Source: Selaginella moellendorffii
Lineage: Eukaryota; Streptophyta; Lycopodiopsida; Selaginellales; Selaginellaceae
Direction: 5' to 3'
DNA length: 64,000 bases
NCBI RefSeq assembly: GCF_000143415.4
Contig: NW_003314331.1
Location: 932,066-996,065, forward strand
Below the pieces are notes generated by a model, which did not search any database, was not told the origin of the DNA, and worked only from the letters and a program-made list of their open reading frames with translations. Position 1 is the stretch's first letter; every line of letters starts with the position of its first letter. Positions 43,814 through 54,294 of this stretch are shown here, one piece after another. The position numbers were made by a program, and so were the translations under genes.

Positions 43814-43898
43814 TTGGTATCGGAGCTATGGTTGGATGGCCTATGGTGGGCATGGACTGGCAGGTAGGGATGTGTGGTGTGTTCAGCTTAGGGGGGAG

Positions 43899-44018
43899 TG
43901 TTGGAACTAAGCTGAACATGCACACAACCAGGGCAGGTAGCTCAGTGGTAGAGCACCTGGCACTGGTGTAGGAGGTTTTGGGTTCAATCCCCGGCCTGTC
44001 CAGATCCATTTTCCAACA
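43899..44018 (+). repeat. Miniature LTR 2 (120 bp) carrying a tRNA-like sequence
   Basis: Begins TGTTGGAA and ends TTCCAACA (8-bp perfect inverted ends). It is preceded by a purine tract 'aggggggag' (43890-43898) and followed by a TGGTATCGGAG primer-binding site (44019-44029). Most of its length is a tRNA-like sequence. A truncated Ty3/gypsy pol starts right after the primer site. Confidence 0.75.
43931..44001 (+). other. tRNA-like sequence with A and B boxes inside the mini-LTR
   Basis: 71 nt. Acceptor halves GGGCAGG and CCTGTCC pair with one G-T wobble. The D arm GCTC/GAGC is perfect, and the A box is TAGCTCAGTGG. The T arm includes GGGTTCAATCCC with B box GGTTCAATCC. The anticodon arm (CCTGGCACTGGTGTAGG) pairs poorly and lacks the conserved U33, so no amino-acid identity can be given. 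It probably works, if at all, as an internal RNA polymerase III promoter. Confidence 0.65.
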
Positions 44019-44036
44019 TGGTATCGGAGTAACAAT

Positions 44037-46640
44037 TTACCGGCGTCCATTTCGATTAAGTTATGCGGAGGAGCAAGAAGTTCAACGACAAGTCAAGGAG
44101 TTACTTGAGTTTGGATTCATTCAGCCAAGTAAGTCTCCATTTGGTGCTCTGGTCTTGCTTGTGAAGAAGAAGGACGGTTCAATGCGAATGTGTATTGACT
44201 ACCGCGCTTTGAACAAGAAGACAGTGAAGGATAAGATGCCGATGCCACGTGTAGATGATATCCTAGACAAGCTTGGTGAAGCACGAGTGTTTACCAAGAT
44301 TGATCTGAGGAGTGGATATCATCAGATTGCAATGGATGATGCATCTATCTCTAAGACGGCATTCAACACAAGCTTTGGACATTTTGAGTTTACAGTTATG
44401 CCGTTTGGTTTGACGAATGTACCGGCCACATTTACTCGATTGATGACGGAGGTCTTTGGGCATTATCTTCATGAGTTTGTGGAGATTTTCTTGGACGATA
44501 TTCTTGTTTTTAGCAAAAATATGGAGGAGCATAGGGTGCATTTGCGCAAGGTTCTTTTGTTACTCCGAGACAGCAAACTTTATGCGAAGAAGAGCAAATG
44601 TGAATTTGCAAAGTCAAAGGTGGAATATCTAGGCCATATTGTGACATATAAGGGTGTCAAGACGGATCCAAGGAAGGTGGCTATGGTGGAAAACTGGCCT
44701 ACACCGACTACAGTGGCTGAGTTGCGCAGTTTTCTTGGTATGGCTAGTTACTACCGATGTTTCCAGCATAAGTTTGCAGAGGTGGCTATTCCTTTGACGC
44801 GGTTGTTACGTAAGAATGTGCCATTCGAGTGGAAGACGCCACAAGAGGAGAGTTTTGTGGCGCTGAAACGATTGTTGAGCGAGGCTCCAGTGCTTCGCAT
44901 TGCTGATCCATCGAAACCTTACGAGGTGACATGCGATGCGAGTGGTTATGCACTGGGAGGAGTTCTCATGCAAGAGGGACAGCCTATTGCATATGAGAGT
45001 CGAACTTTGAATTCTGCTGATATTCCACATATGAGCAAGAGTTACTCTCTATTGTTCATGCTTTGCGGACATGGCGACACTATCTTTATGGTGCAGTGTT
45101 CGTGGTGTTGACAGATCACAAACCACTTGTGTATCTTTTCACACAGAAGGAGTTGAACACTAGGCAAGCTCGTTGGATGGTCAAACTCATGGAGTTTGGG
45201 GAGTTTCCTATTGAGCATCGTCCGGGAAAATCAAATGTGGTGGCGGATGCTTTATCTCGTGTTCGTCATGTGACGACGTTACAAACACGATTTTGTCATC
45301 ATTTGAGTAAGGTGGTCAGCGAGTTTGGGTAATTGGTTGAGCATGCTCAGGCTCAGGATGCTGAGGTGGCCTCTTTGCGAGACCAAATGGAAGCTCCTTT
45401 CTCATTGGTGGATGGGATTCTCTACTACAATGGCCGTGTCTATTTGCCACGGGTGGATGCGTTAATTACTCAAGTTTTATTCCACTATCATGATCGTCCA
45501 GAGGCCGGTCATTTTGGGGGGAAGAAGACGTATGAGTTGATTAAGCGCAACTTTTATTGGAGGAATATGAAGGCTGATATCCTCAAGTATTGTAAATCAT
45601 GCGAGCTTTGGACTTTTGCAACCTTTACCTATTCCTCAGAGCCGTTGGTGTAGTATTTCTATGGACTTCATCACTTGTTTGCCACGAACACAGAGGCAAA
45701 AGGAGCAAGTATGGGTCATAGTGGATCGGTTGACGAAGTATGTGCGGTTGTTGGCTCTTCGGAAGACTGTCACTGCCTCAGACTTGGCTGCGGTTTACTT
45801 GGAGAAGGTTTTTCCTGATTTTGGTTTGCCAGAGGACATCATTAGTGATCGAGATTCAAAGTTCACTAGTGGATTTTGGAAAAGCTTTGCAAAAGCTATG
45901 CAAGTGACTTTGAAACTCTCGAGTGGAGATCATCCTCAGACGGATGGGCAAACTGAGCGTGTGAATCAGGTGGTGGAGGATATGCTACGTTGTAGCATTG
46001 GTCAAAGGTAAGGACAGTGGGATTTATATCTTCCGTTGGTGCAATTTGCTTACAATAATAGCCAACACAGTGGAACAAAGCTAAGTCCTTACTTTGCCAT
46101 GTTTGGAAGGCATCCTCGAACAGCGGTGGAGTTGGGATTGCATTTGAGTAAGGACGTTCAAGATAAGCTTGATTCCGAGGCAACTGATCTGGCCACAGAA
46201 CTTGATGAGATTTTGGTGGTGTGCAAACGGAATTTGCAAGCAGCTCAGGATAGAGCGGAGAAGTTTGCCAATGAGCATCGCCAATTCCGGGAATATAAGG
46301 TGGGTGATCTCGTCTTTGTGCGAGTGATCTTTCCGTCAAGTGAGCGGCGGAACACCTTGGTGCCTTTACGGACAGGGAAGAGTGATAAACTCTCCCATTG
46401 ATATGCTGGTCCATATGAAGTGCTGGAGCGCATTGGTAAAGCGGCTTATCGGGTGCGGCTGCCAGCTGGGGTGAAAATTCATCCGGTATTTTATGTCAGC
46501 CAGTTGAAAGGTGTACTATCTCGGAGTGACGGGCCCAATGCCTCCTTGATGTATACGGCTGTGGAAGATGGACCAGGAGCTTGAGCCCCCAGAAAGGGTG
46601 ATCACCAGTACAACTCATCCTTGGGACAAGGACTTTGTTG
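44037..46640 (+). mobile_element. 5'-truncated Ty3/gypsy retrotransposon pol, inactive
   Basis: Domains in order: reverse transcriptase from YRRPFRLSYAEEQEVQRQVK through CIDYRAL and FLDDILVFS (44.04-44.6 kb), RNase H (CDASGYALGGVLMQ; 44.93-45.28 kb), integrase zinc-binding region (45.44-45.61 kb), integrase core (SMDFITCLPR, DRDSKFTSGFW, HPQTDGQTERVNQ; 45.65-46.0 kb) and a late chromodomain-side segment ([19 protein letters not shown]; 46.41-46.5 kb). Gag, protease and the start of reverse transcriptase are missing. There are frame changes at about 45.07 and 45.33 kb, a deletion destroying the CxxC end of the zinc site near 45.61 kb, and stops at 46009 and 46399. It cannot move on its own. 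Confidence 0.9.
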
Positions 46641-46652
46641 GGGGGGAAGAAT

Positions 46653-46970
46653 TGTTAGGTGCCAGCTTTGACTACGTGGTCAACGTCGGTCAAAGGGAGG
46701 CTCAAGGGTATATTAAGGCATGTTAGGGTAAGGGACTTAACCTACCCTAGGGCTCACAGTGGAGCGGCAGCGCAGTGGAGCTTTTGAGGTAGCTCGGGGG
46801 TGGTTGGGTGGTGAGGAACCTCAAGAGGTGGCGTAGCATAGTCTAGGGCAACTAGAGCTTTGTCTTTTTGTGCCGGATCATAACAACGTAGCTCTTCAAT
46901 GCTACAGCATTGTATGTGTACAGATCTTTTATATGTTCGAATGTCTTAGAAGCAATACTTTCGTCTTGCA
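46653..46970 (+). repeat. Probable 3' LTR start of the gypsy element
   Basis: A purine tract 'gttgggggggaagaat' (46637-46652) is followed by TGTTAGGTGCCAGC, the expected LTR start. The 3' end is uncertain because no second copy is in the window to fix it. The LTR start resembles mini-LTR 1 only in its first 7 bases. Confidence 0.5.
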
Positions 46971-47414
46971 ACTGTGGATGGAATGTCGTTCTTGTTGGCA
47001 GTCATGGAAGGATGTCTCAAGGAAACCTGTTCTATGTTGATTCCAACACAACTGTTAAACAAACTTAAAAAGAAAGTGTTAGGAATGAGCTCCTCACCGT
47101 GGCAGTGTTGTGCACAGGCATGCAATCAAGGTTTCTGCACTGTTTCATGCCTTACAGATTTGATTAAAGCCAGCATTTTATTTGGGTTTGTTCCTGACTG
47201 GTAAGACTGTGCAAACAAGAGTGGCATACCAATTACATACCAGAAGAAGCTAATGGAGCAGCCGACACCAAATGTAATTGGATCCACATTCTCCTCCTAC
47301 CACCCCACCTGATGGCTGTCATTAGGATCGACAGTTTGCTGGAAGCATGGCTTACTCAATGGACAAAGTGTACATAATGAACGTCCTTAAGAGGTCCATT
47401 TAGAAGCCTATTCA

Positions 47415-47705
47415 CCACCATGCCATAACTTGCCACCTGGAGTGGTCATTTGTCACCAAGCGGGAAGATGGGACACATGGAGTGTTAATGTCATGCAAAG
47501 AAGGCTGCCACCCAGAGCTTACTCAGAGCAATTTGTTGTTGATGATGGCTCTTCACCCATCACTAGTGTCTGCTTTAAAGGTGTTATGGCTGGATAGTGG
47601 TGGTTTGTTTCATATGACTCCTTTAAGATTTATGTTTCACATCTACAATAGGTTATGTTGGCGACAAATGACCACTCCAGGTGGAAGGCCATGGCATGGT
47701 GGTGA
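47415..47705. repeat. Inverted repeat around a copia scrap
   Basis: 'ccatgccataacttgccacctggagtggtcatttgtc' (47419-47455) is mirrored by 'gacaaatgaccactccaggtggaaggccatggcatgg' (47661-47698) with a few changes. The arms are ~40 bp and the spacer ~205 bp. Confidence 0.75.
47480..47660 (+). mobile_element. Ty1/copia gag-protease fragment
   Basis: The frame contains VLWLDSGGLFHMTPLRFMF, the copia aspartic-protease signature (normally W-x-LDSG-A/C-xxHMTP). Only ~60 codons remain. The rest of the 47.0-47.8 kb region is similarly decayed with no readable reverse transcriptase. Confidence 0.65.
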
Positions 47706-48039
47706 TCAGGCTTCCAAATGCAACTGCCCAACACTCGCATCCCCCACTATCCTTCCAGTGCTCACAGCCTACCATGCCCCAAGGAGACAAGCACTTCACC
47801 CCAAGGAGTCAAAGCAGCGACTGCACCTTGAGCAAGCTTCCAGATCCAGCTAAGCTCGAAAACATTCGTCACAGATGGGTTGCCAAAACTAGTTTCTTAC
47901 CATCCGCCCAGGAAAGCACAACATCGGCCAAACGACTAGTGATGATAACATGAGGCCAACATTGCTGTAGCACCTGGACGATTGCAGCTAGAACCCTGTT
48001 GTCAACTAGTGACATCGGGTAAAAGTCAAGTCATATCAA

Positions 48040-48829
48040 TCACTTACGTCAGAAGGAAGAACTCCTTTCTTCACTCCTGCAGGAAGAAGAGGTCATCCAT
48101 TCCGAGACTAGCAAATTCTTCTGAGCTGCTGGAAGATGAGCTGAGCCTGGGCGAGACATTTTAGAACCAAGTAAGCTTGGCACTGGAGCAGCTCCAATGC
48201 CGCATTGGGACTCACATCCGATCCGCACGAAATCTCTCCGCCGCAAAAAAGATAAAATATCGAACCAAAACACGATTCGAGCTGCTTGCTACTCACCAGG
48301 AGCAGCGCGCGTGAAACACTTCTTCGAGTTGCCCGTTTCGGGCAAATGTTGTTATCGTTTCAGTCCGTACCTTTCGGGCGTCAATGAAAAACCTTTTCGC
48401 CTATTCCCTCTACTCAAGCGCAAAAGTAGTTACTGACTGGTCTTGATGAAAATCCAATTGTTGCTTGAGCTTTCTCAGCTCCAGTAGACCAAGCACGGAA
48501 CAAATGCAAGGAGCAGCTTGAATCCGTGAGTCGCTGTCCCCTAATGGTTGCACCTTGCTGGATGGATCGTGGAAAACTAGATCCAGAGCAATCTTTGCCA
48601 CATATGTCACCAGGCTGCCTGCGGGCCGTTATGGCCCAGGAACATAAAACCATGGTTTCTCATCGTTTTGAGTTGTGGACTTGCAGATGTGAGCTTGGTG
48701 GCTGCAAAGGACGACCTCGGCTAGACAAAATATTTTCTCTCATTTTTTATGTTTCTTCGTTTTCTTTTTTCTTCAGGCTCGAAAGATCAGGAAGCTCCTC
48801 CACACCAGCTACCAACGAATCAAAGATAA
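48040..48829. other. Conserved non-annotated start of block B
   Basis: Counterpart of 14.68-15.43 kb, with the same uncertain open segments. It has insertions at about 48095 ('tccattccgagactagc'), 48622 and 48722 relative to A. These indels break frames differently on each strand, which argues against a conserved protein. Confidence 0.35.
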
Positions 48830-48896
48830 TGCGGTGAGCGTGGATCGAACACGCGGCCTTCAGATCCAGTCTGACGCTCTCCCAAACTGAGCTTGG
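48830..48896 (-). pseudogene. Degenerate tRNA-Phe, module 1 block B
   Basis: Same shortened anticodon region and lost 5' acceptor half as at 15429, so the damage predates the block duplication. Confidence 0.8.
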
Positions 48897-48974
48897 ATGG
48901 TTTTAGACAATAATTTCAATATGATTTAGTTAAAATGTAAAAGCTTACCTCTACAATGAGAGTTTGGGGGCTCC

Positions 48975-49370
48975 GGCGATTTCGATCAAACCACTACAGC
49001 GGCTACTCTATAAATTCCTCTTCAATATCCTCATCCCAGTCGCGTAGAATAAGTTTATTACTGTCTATCAAATGCCGGAAATGAGTAAAATCACTTGGAC
49101 CGGACTGATTGCAGCATTTGCCCAAAATGGGCATCTAGGCAAAGAGAAATCCATAGCATCATGGACGGCGATCAGGCCTCAATGTCCCCGGATGTTGTAT
49201 ATGGTACGAAAACCCTGTTCTTATCTCTGCGTGCTATCCTGGACCAGGCAGCAGCTCTTCGATTCGATGCCCGAGATGGATCTCATCAGCTCCACGGCGG
49301 CGTTCCAGGCATTGCGTGTTTGATTCCATGCCCGAGCACAACGCGGGGATCACTGGAGGTGACGCGCTAG
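48975..49370 (+). pseudogene. PPR gene fragment, module 1 block B
   Basis: Counterpart of 15560-16110 with one readable repeat (MSKITWTGLIAAFAQNGHLG). It is shorter than copy A because of two internal deletions, near 49140 and 49206. Confidence 0.75.
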
Positions 49371-49573
49371 GCTGAGGCGAGATGGGCGATCGCAAGGCAA
49401 GGGTGAGCGGGCTGATCCTCGAGGAGATTCCCTTCAACCATCGTGACGGTTCTTGAGAGGGGAGATTTGCGGAGCTTGAAAGATTTACGTAATCAAAAAG
49501 GCAATGCTTGAATATGGGTTAAATTAGAAGAGCGAGTTTGTGTGAATTACATGAACTTGGTTACTCCTTTGTT

Positions 49574-50752
49574 TCAAAGAGGACTTTCTGGTACAGTGAC
49601 GATCTTGCAACCCATTTCCAGTTTCACCTTTGGTGTGATGTACTCTCCAGCCATGATATATTCGGACATGATCTCGTAAAAGTGCTCTGTGTAGTGAATG
49701 CCATCAAAAGTGAAATACTTGCTGGGATCCTTACACACCGTGTAAACAGCATTGGTCTGGTTCAGTGGAGCACACCCGCAAAGACCCTCACCATCACAGT
49801 TAAATTTGCCACCTCCACCGCAGCATGACTGGAGTGAGTTCGTGAAACCAAACTCCTTCATATTCTCCAAAACATAGGTGTTTGCTGCAAACCAATCGAA
49901 ATAATAGACAGTGAGACCTTGGTATTTTTGCGTCAGCTCCTCCGTCAGCCTCTGGATGTTGGTGTTGAAGTAGGAGATAATCTGGGCAATCTCAACAATG
50001 CAACCATCCTTGTCATAGTGGAATGTACCAGCGGGGTACTGTTGGAAAGATTGGAGATAGTTTGGAGAGCAATCGGCACGGGGCATGTTGTAGAGCACAA
50101 CATGACGAGCTCCGTGAGCATATAGCTTCTGAATTCCATCGGCCAGGCCTTGGATCACGGCCGGGATGGTGACATTGATCACGTGGCCGCCTCCCAGTGG
50201 CAAACCAAAGTTGATATCGTCCCCTCCAATCTCGACCGAGTAGAGTGCATTCTCGTACCATGGTTTGCTCGCCTGGCGACCATATCGACCCTCGACAAAC
50301 TCCTGGTGGCGCACGAAGTCGTCAACCTGGGCGGACAAGACATGTGGGCTCGAGTATGGCTGGTTCTCGACCTTAATCACCGTGGCTCCGGCGTATCCAA
50401 AGTTGAGGCTCTCGAACTCGGTGCCATTGTACTTGAGGCTGGGAGTTCCAAGGTTGTCGAGGCGGAGCTTCTGGAGCAGGAGGTCGGGGATGACGAGCCC
50501 GTCGCAGTAGCGTCCAGTGGGCTTCCCGTAGGTGATCCCGTATGGGTACCTGCCCGATAGGGTCTTGCCGCCACCGGCTTCAATGTCGCGGTTGCCGCCA
50601 TCGCTGAGAGAATCTGCAAAGGTGAAGACTGCGGTTGGACAGATCGACGAGCTCGACTTTGGCGTTGCTGGCGTTGCTCGTGCCTGAGAAAGCAGCACAA
50701 TGTTAAGCAAAAGAGCAAAGATTGCAAGAACAGTTCCAGAACAAGAAGCCAT
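49574..50752 (-). CDS. GDSL esterase/lipase, copy B
   Basis: Intronless, predicted 392 residues from the ATG at 50750-50752. It is nearly identical to copy A, and the only visible protein difference is loss of one Ala-Thr-Pro unit after the signal peptide (slippage in a gttgctggc repeat near 50665). The signal peptide, FTFADSLSDGGN nucleophile block, GGDDINF and DGIHYTEH are all kept. The TATATAA sequence is also preserved upstream. Because the catalytic residues and frame survived in both copies while the surrounding PPR fragments decayed, either the duplication is recent or both are under selection. Confidence 0.93.
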   Translation of the reverse strand: MASCSGTVLAIFALLLNIVLLSQARATPATPKSSSSICPTAVFTFADSLSDGGNRDIEAGGGKTLSGRYPYGITYGKPTGRYCDGLVIPDLLLQKLRLDNLGTPSLKYNGTEFESLNFGYAGATVIKVENQPYSSPHVLSAQVDDFVRHQEFVEGRYGRQASKPWYENALYSVEIGGDDINFGLPLGGGHVINVTIPAVIQGLADGIQKLYAHGARHVVLYNMPRADCSPNYLQSFQQYPAGTFHYDKDGCIVEIAQIISYFNTNIQRLTEELTQKYQGLTVYYFDWFAANTYVLENMKEFGFTNSLQSCCGGGGKFNCDGEGLCGCAPLNQTNAVYTVCKDPSKYFTFDGIHYTEHFYEIMSEYIMAGEYITPKVKLEMGCKIVTVPESPL

Positions 50753-50959
50753 CACAGCTGATGGATCTGTAGAAGTGTTGGAGGCCAAAGTTTATATAAT
50801 GGATCCCAATCTCTTGAACAAGAGCTATCACATCTAAAACTAGTTCCATATCCATATTTTGAGTTACCAAAGAGATTGAAATATCTTCAGAGAGTTTGGT
50901 AAAAGGTTAATAAGCCAGTCAACCCTAAAGCAGATGTCTAAATGTGGCAGCGCCGGGCG

Positions 50960-51620
50960 GAATATCTTCTCTAGGGATTTAATTCTCTTGGTGATCTTAG
51001 CCTAGTGAGGCCTTACTTGAGGCTGGAACCTTGCTTGATGGATCCTGACCTTTGCAGATTGCTAGGGACCTTCTGAGAATGTATGGATCGCTCCAGGAGG
51101 CTCGATTGGCTGGCGAGAGTCTTAAGAAGTTGGGCCAGAGAAATATGGTGGCTTGGAATGCGATGAACGACGCTTATGCCTAGTGTGGGCTATGCAAAGA
51201 AAGGCATTTGCGATTTACGAGAGGATGCTTACAAATTCACGTACACAACGCTTCTCTCCTGCTATGACAATCTGGGCGACGTAGAAAAGATCCAGCGCAC
51301 CACTGCATTTACGATGTGGAATCCAGAGATGGGGCTGTGGACTGCAATCCTCCAGGACCTAAGGATCATGACAACAAGGTTTCGAGCGAGCAGCTTTATG
51401 CTGCCTGCTCTCCTCCAGATCCTTTCTGTTGTATGCCCAGTATGCGCCTCAGCCGCTCGTCGGGGTATCGTGGATGGTGGCCAATACATGTACACATGTA
51501 GGCCGGGAGAGTTCTTTCATCGTCTCGTGGACTGCCATGATCACGAATTACGTCAAGCACGGCCGGAGCGATGGAAAATGAGATGGCCTCCAAGATTGCG
51601 TGGTATAAAAAATTTTCTAT
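50960..51620 (+). pseudogene. PPR (second type) fragment, module 1 block B
   Basis: Counterpart of 17.69-18.52 kb: 'atggtggcttggaatgcgatgaacgacgc', then MGLWTAILQDLRIM. It has a stop at 51181 (TAG) and a shorter middle. Confidence 0.7.
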
Positions 51621-51849
51621 TCAAATTCTTCCACTTCCAATCGGCCTGCTCTTCTTGTGGGCTGGAAAATCTGGATATTTCTGATCTCCCTTTCTGATCT
51701 CCCTTGATCTATCGGTAGCTACTGCAAGATAGATCCGTGCAGGCTAGATGCCCGATTCCTCGAATGCAATATCGCCATGTATCTTGCGGTCTAGCGTCCT
51801 TGCTATTCTGTTCATTGCCACCGATCCTTTCTGATCGAGCCTTTTTCTT

Positions 51850-52560
51850 TCTGCATGGATGCGTTTTCTCTCGCTTTGAGCATAGGAAAAGGTGGCGAGA
51901 TTTTCATTCGAAACTTCGCGCAGCTTGATCGAATCATCAAAGACACAAGGCCATGCTTGGACTCCAGAGATTTAAGGTGTACTTGCGATGATCGAGAGAG
52001 GTTTTGTGGAGAACATATTTCTGAACGAGGAGGCTCGAGAAAGAAAATGGCAAAGATCAGGTTCTACAGAACAAAAAAGTGATCAATGCTCGATATGATT
52101 CACATTACCCCACAAGGTACATTTGTGTCATATATCTTCTTTCTGGCTTTTTAACTTGGGTGTTTTTTGGTGTGAAGGTGGTGAACAAAACACATTTGTG
52201 GGGAGGAACTTACATTCTTCGAAAGGATCAAGCCAGGGGCTTTTGCAAGAAAGGTGGGAAACATTTTCGCAAATGTTCTTCCATCCATCCCAGCTCTTGG
52301 CGTATCCTTCCACTATTCTCAAGCTTGCAAACATATCAAGCTCTAAAACCACAAGCTCCAGTCGGCAATGATCATCATGGCCTCATATCTTTGTTTGAGG
52401 ATAAGATCACTGAGATGTTTGTGTGTGAGAAGGATTCATACCTGCAACTTTTGCGATGGAGCAAGAAATTTCTAATGTTTGTTTATTTTTCTAGATGTCG
52501 TGAACAAGCAAGGAGGACGAGCAAGCGATGACTGCCAGGCTGGAGGAGGAGCATAGAATC
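51850..52560 (+). pseudogene. IIKDTRP-type unrecognised gene remnant, module 1 block B
   Basis: FIRNFAQLDRIIKDTRPCLD is followed by a deletion at DSRDLR (PLQ lost) and later by 'aaaggatcaagccaggggctttt'. Not coding as it stands. Confidence 0.4.
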
Positions 52561-53110
52561 AGTTAGAACGCTCAAAGTTCGTGGGTGTGACCATAACCGG
52601 AGAAAGCATATCAGCTATTTTGTTGTACGCTTGTTTCTTCCAGTTGTATAAGAATTCAATCCAAGGGTCCCGTAGGAAGTGCCAACTTTGCTATGGCCTC
52701 GTCCAGCTTTATCGCAAAGTCTGAAGGACATCCAGAGCAAGCCAGAGTAAGACGTTTCCCGTGAGTGGCGATCCACCGAGCACCCTCTGAGAGAGCTTCG
52801 AGCCTGTCTGCCGGTACCATCTTCTGACACCATCCGTCGACTGACTTGGAGCTTAGGAGAAGTTGACAGCGTCTTGTTTAAGGTACTAACACGATCTCCC
52901 CTCCAGGAAGAAGGGAAGCGTCTCTTTCCCCGTCTAGAACCCGATTGGAAACGTTGAGAATTCCTTACCTTGGAAAAACTGGCAGATATCAAGGGATCAT
53001 CACAGTTCGTCGTTTCTTCATCATAAATTTGATTTTATCATTTGGATATGTTTGCGTCTAGAGTTTCGCCAGAGGAGGAAAATTTGAGTTCAACTTATGA
53101 GTTGGATCCT
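52561..53110 (-). pseudogene. Minus-strand unrecognised remnant, block B
   Basis: Counterpart of 19.5-20.12 kb. Here CSGCPSDFAIKLDEAIAKLA reads through where copy A has a stop, but other indels (for example near 52885) break the frame. Confidence 0.35.
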
Positions 53111-53149
53111 CCCGGTTTGATCGTGGAGTCGAAAAGCTCGATGCGTCCA

Positions 53150-53815
53150 TAGTGTTCCCGTTTGAGATTCACCGCTGCTTTGGGTGCTCGGTCTTTTGTT
53201 GCTTAAAGCTGCTCTATGCATCAATGCCGCTTGCGCTTCTTCTTCTTTATTGTCTCTTTCTCTTAGACCTCGTGATGCAAGTGCGAGGCCGGACCGAGCT
53301 CACAAGCTCAAAAGTCAATGCAGGGTCAATTATAGTCAATGCAAGGTCTTCAAAGACTGTGTCTTCATTTGCTCAAGCTCGCCCCAAGCTTTTCTCGAAA
53401 AACCGCAGACCCAGGTGGTATAATCAAATGCCGGAAATGAAGGCATTTCTTTGGACCGGAATGTAAACAGCATACCCGGACTCGAGAAGAAGACTATATC
53501 TGGCGATGCTCCACGGGTACAAAACACTCGGATCGATCCAGGCTCTCCAAGATGTAAACCATATGAGGGAGGAAACTCTCAATAAGAAGGTAAATTCCAA
53601 TTTGCCACTCTACATGCTCATTTGGTTATCTTGTTAGTTATGCAGAACAAAGGTTGTAGCCTCTGCCGAGGATCTGGCTAAGCAGTATGGTACCAGAACG
53701 TGCCTAAAAGCTGTTTATGAGGTTAAGGGAGATTCCGAATACAAGTTAAATTTTGGTAAAGGTGGACTTGTGGCTGTGCTACTTTATGACAATAAAACAG
53801 CCCTAATAAAGGCCA
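53150..53815 (+). pseudogene. PPR-like and unrecognised remnants, block B
   Basis: Contains NQMPEMKAFLWTGM (PPR-like) and, without the block-A insertion, LAKQYGTRTCLKAVYEVKGD. An AVLLYDNKTALIKAKIIQ stretch follows. Frames differ and no start is seen. Confidence 0.4.
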
Positions 53816-53949
53816 AAATCATTCAATGGAAATGGATGCTATTCTCTAGTCAGCTCAACATCAAACAATAGCAAATAACAAACTTGATAGCCATGTAGAG
53901 GCTATGGATCCTACTCGAAAACATGGAAGAACACATTACAAACAAAGAT

Positions 53950-54258
53950 CTATCCCATCAGTGGCGGTGGCGCATAGTGTGGGTTCATGTTCGCGCCTGG
54001 ACCGCCATAGTCGCTGATCTCTCTAAGGGGAGGGGGCGCGCCGTAGTGTGGGTTCCTGTTTGCCCCTGGGCCGTCATAGTCGCTGGTGTGGACCTCTCCA
54101 AGGAGCTTCCTGCCGTTGAGAGCCTGGAAGAAAAAAGAGCGAGACAGAGAGAGAAGAAGAAGAAGAAGAAGAAGAAAAGAACTGAAAGTTAACAACAGAA
54201 AATGTGAAACGTAGGAGAAGATTATCAACCTGGCCCTGTGAGGCCAGCAAGCTCGCAT
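53950..54258 (-). pseudogene. PSY-like peptide precursor C, lacking the signal-peptide exon
   Basis: Exon 2 (54258-54230, DASLLASQGQ) and exon 3 (54123-53950) are intact, with two PSY-type cores: SDYDGPGANRNPHYGAPPP and SDYGGPGANMNPHYAPPP. Upstream, homology to the other copies stops at about 54289, inside intron 1. PPR sequence follows instead of the exon coding MAPSRKLVLAAL. Without a signal peptide the product could not reach the sulfation machinery, so this copy is called a pseudogene. Its cores are closest to the family consensus. Confidence 0.8.
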
Positions 54259-54294
54259 CTGCAAACCAACTCAAAACAGTAAGAAACGAGTTCT

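Noticed and set aside
43931-44001. A genuine tRNA gene in front of the gypsy element
   Set aside because: The anticodon arm does not pair properly and U33 is missing. The sequence sits wholly inside an LTR-like repeat with perfect inverted ends, so an internal promoter is the better reading.
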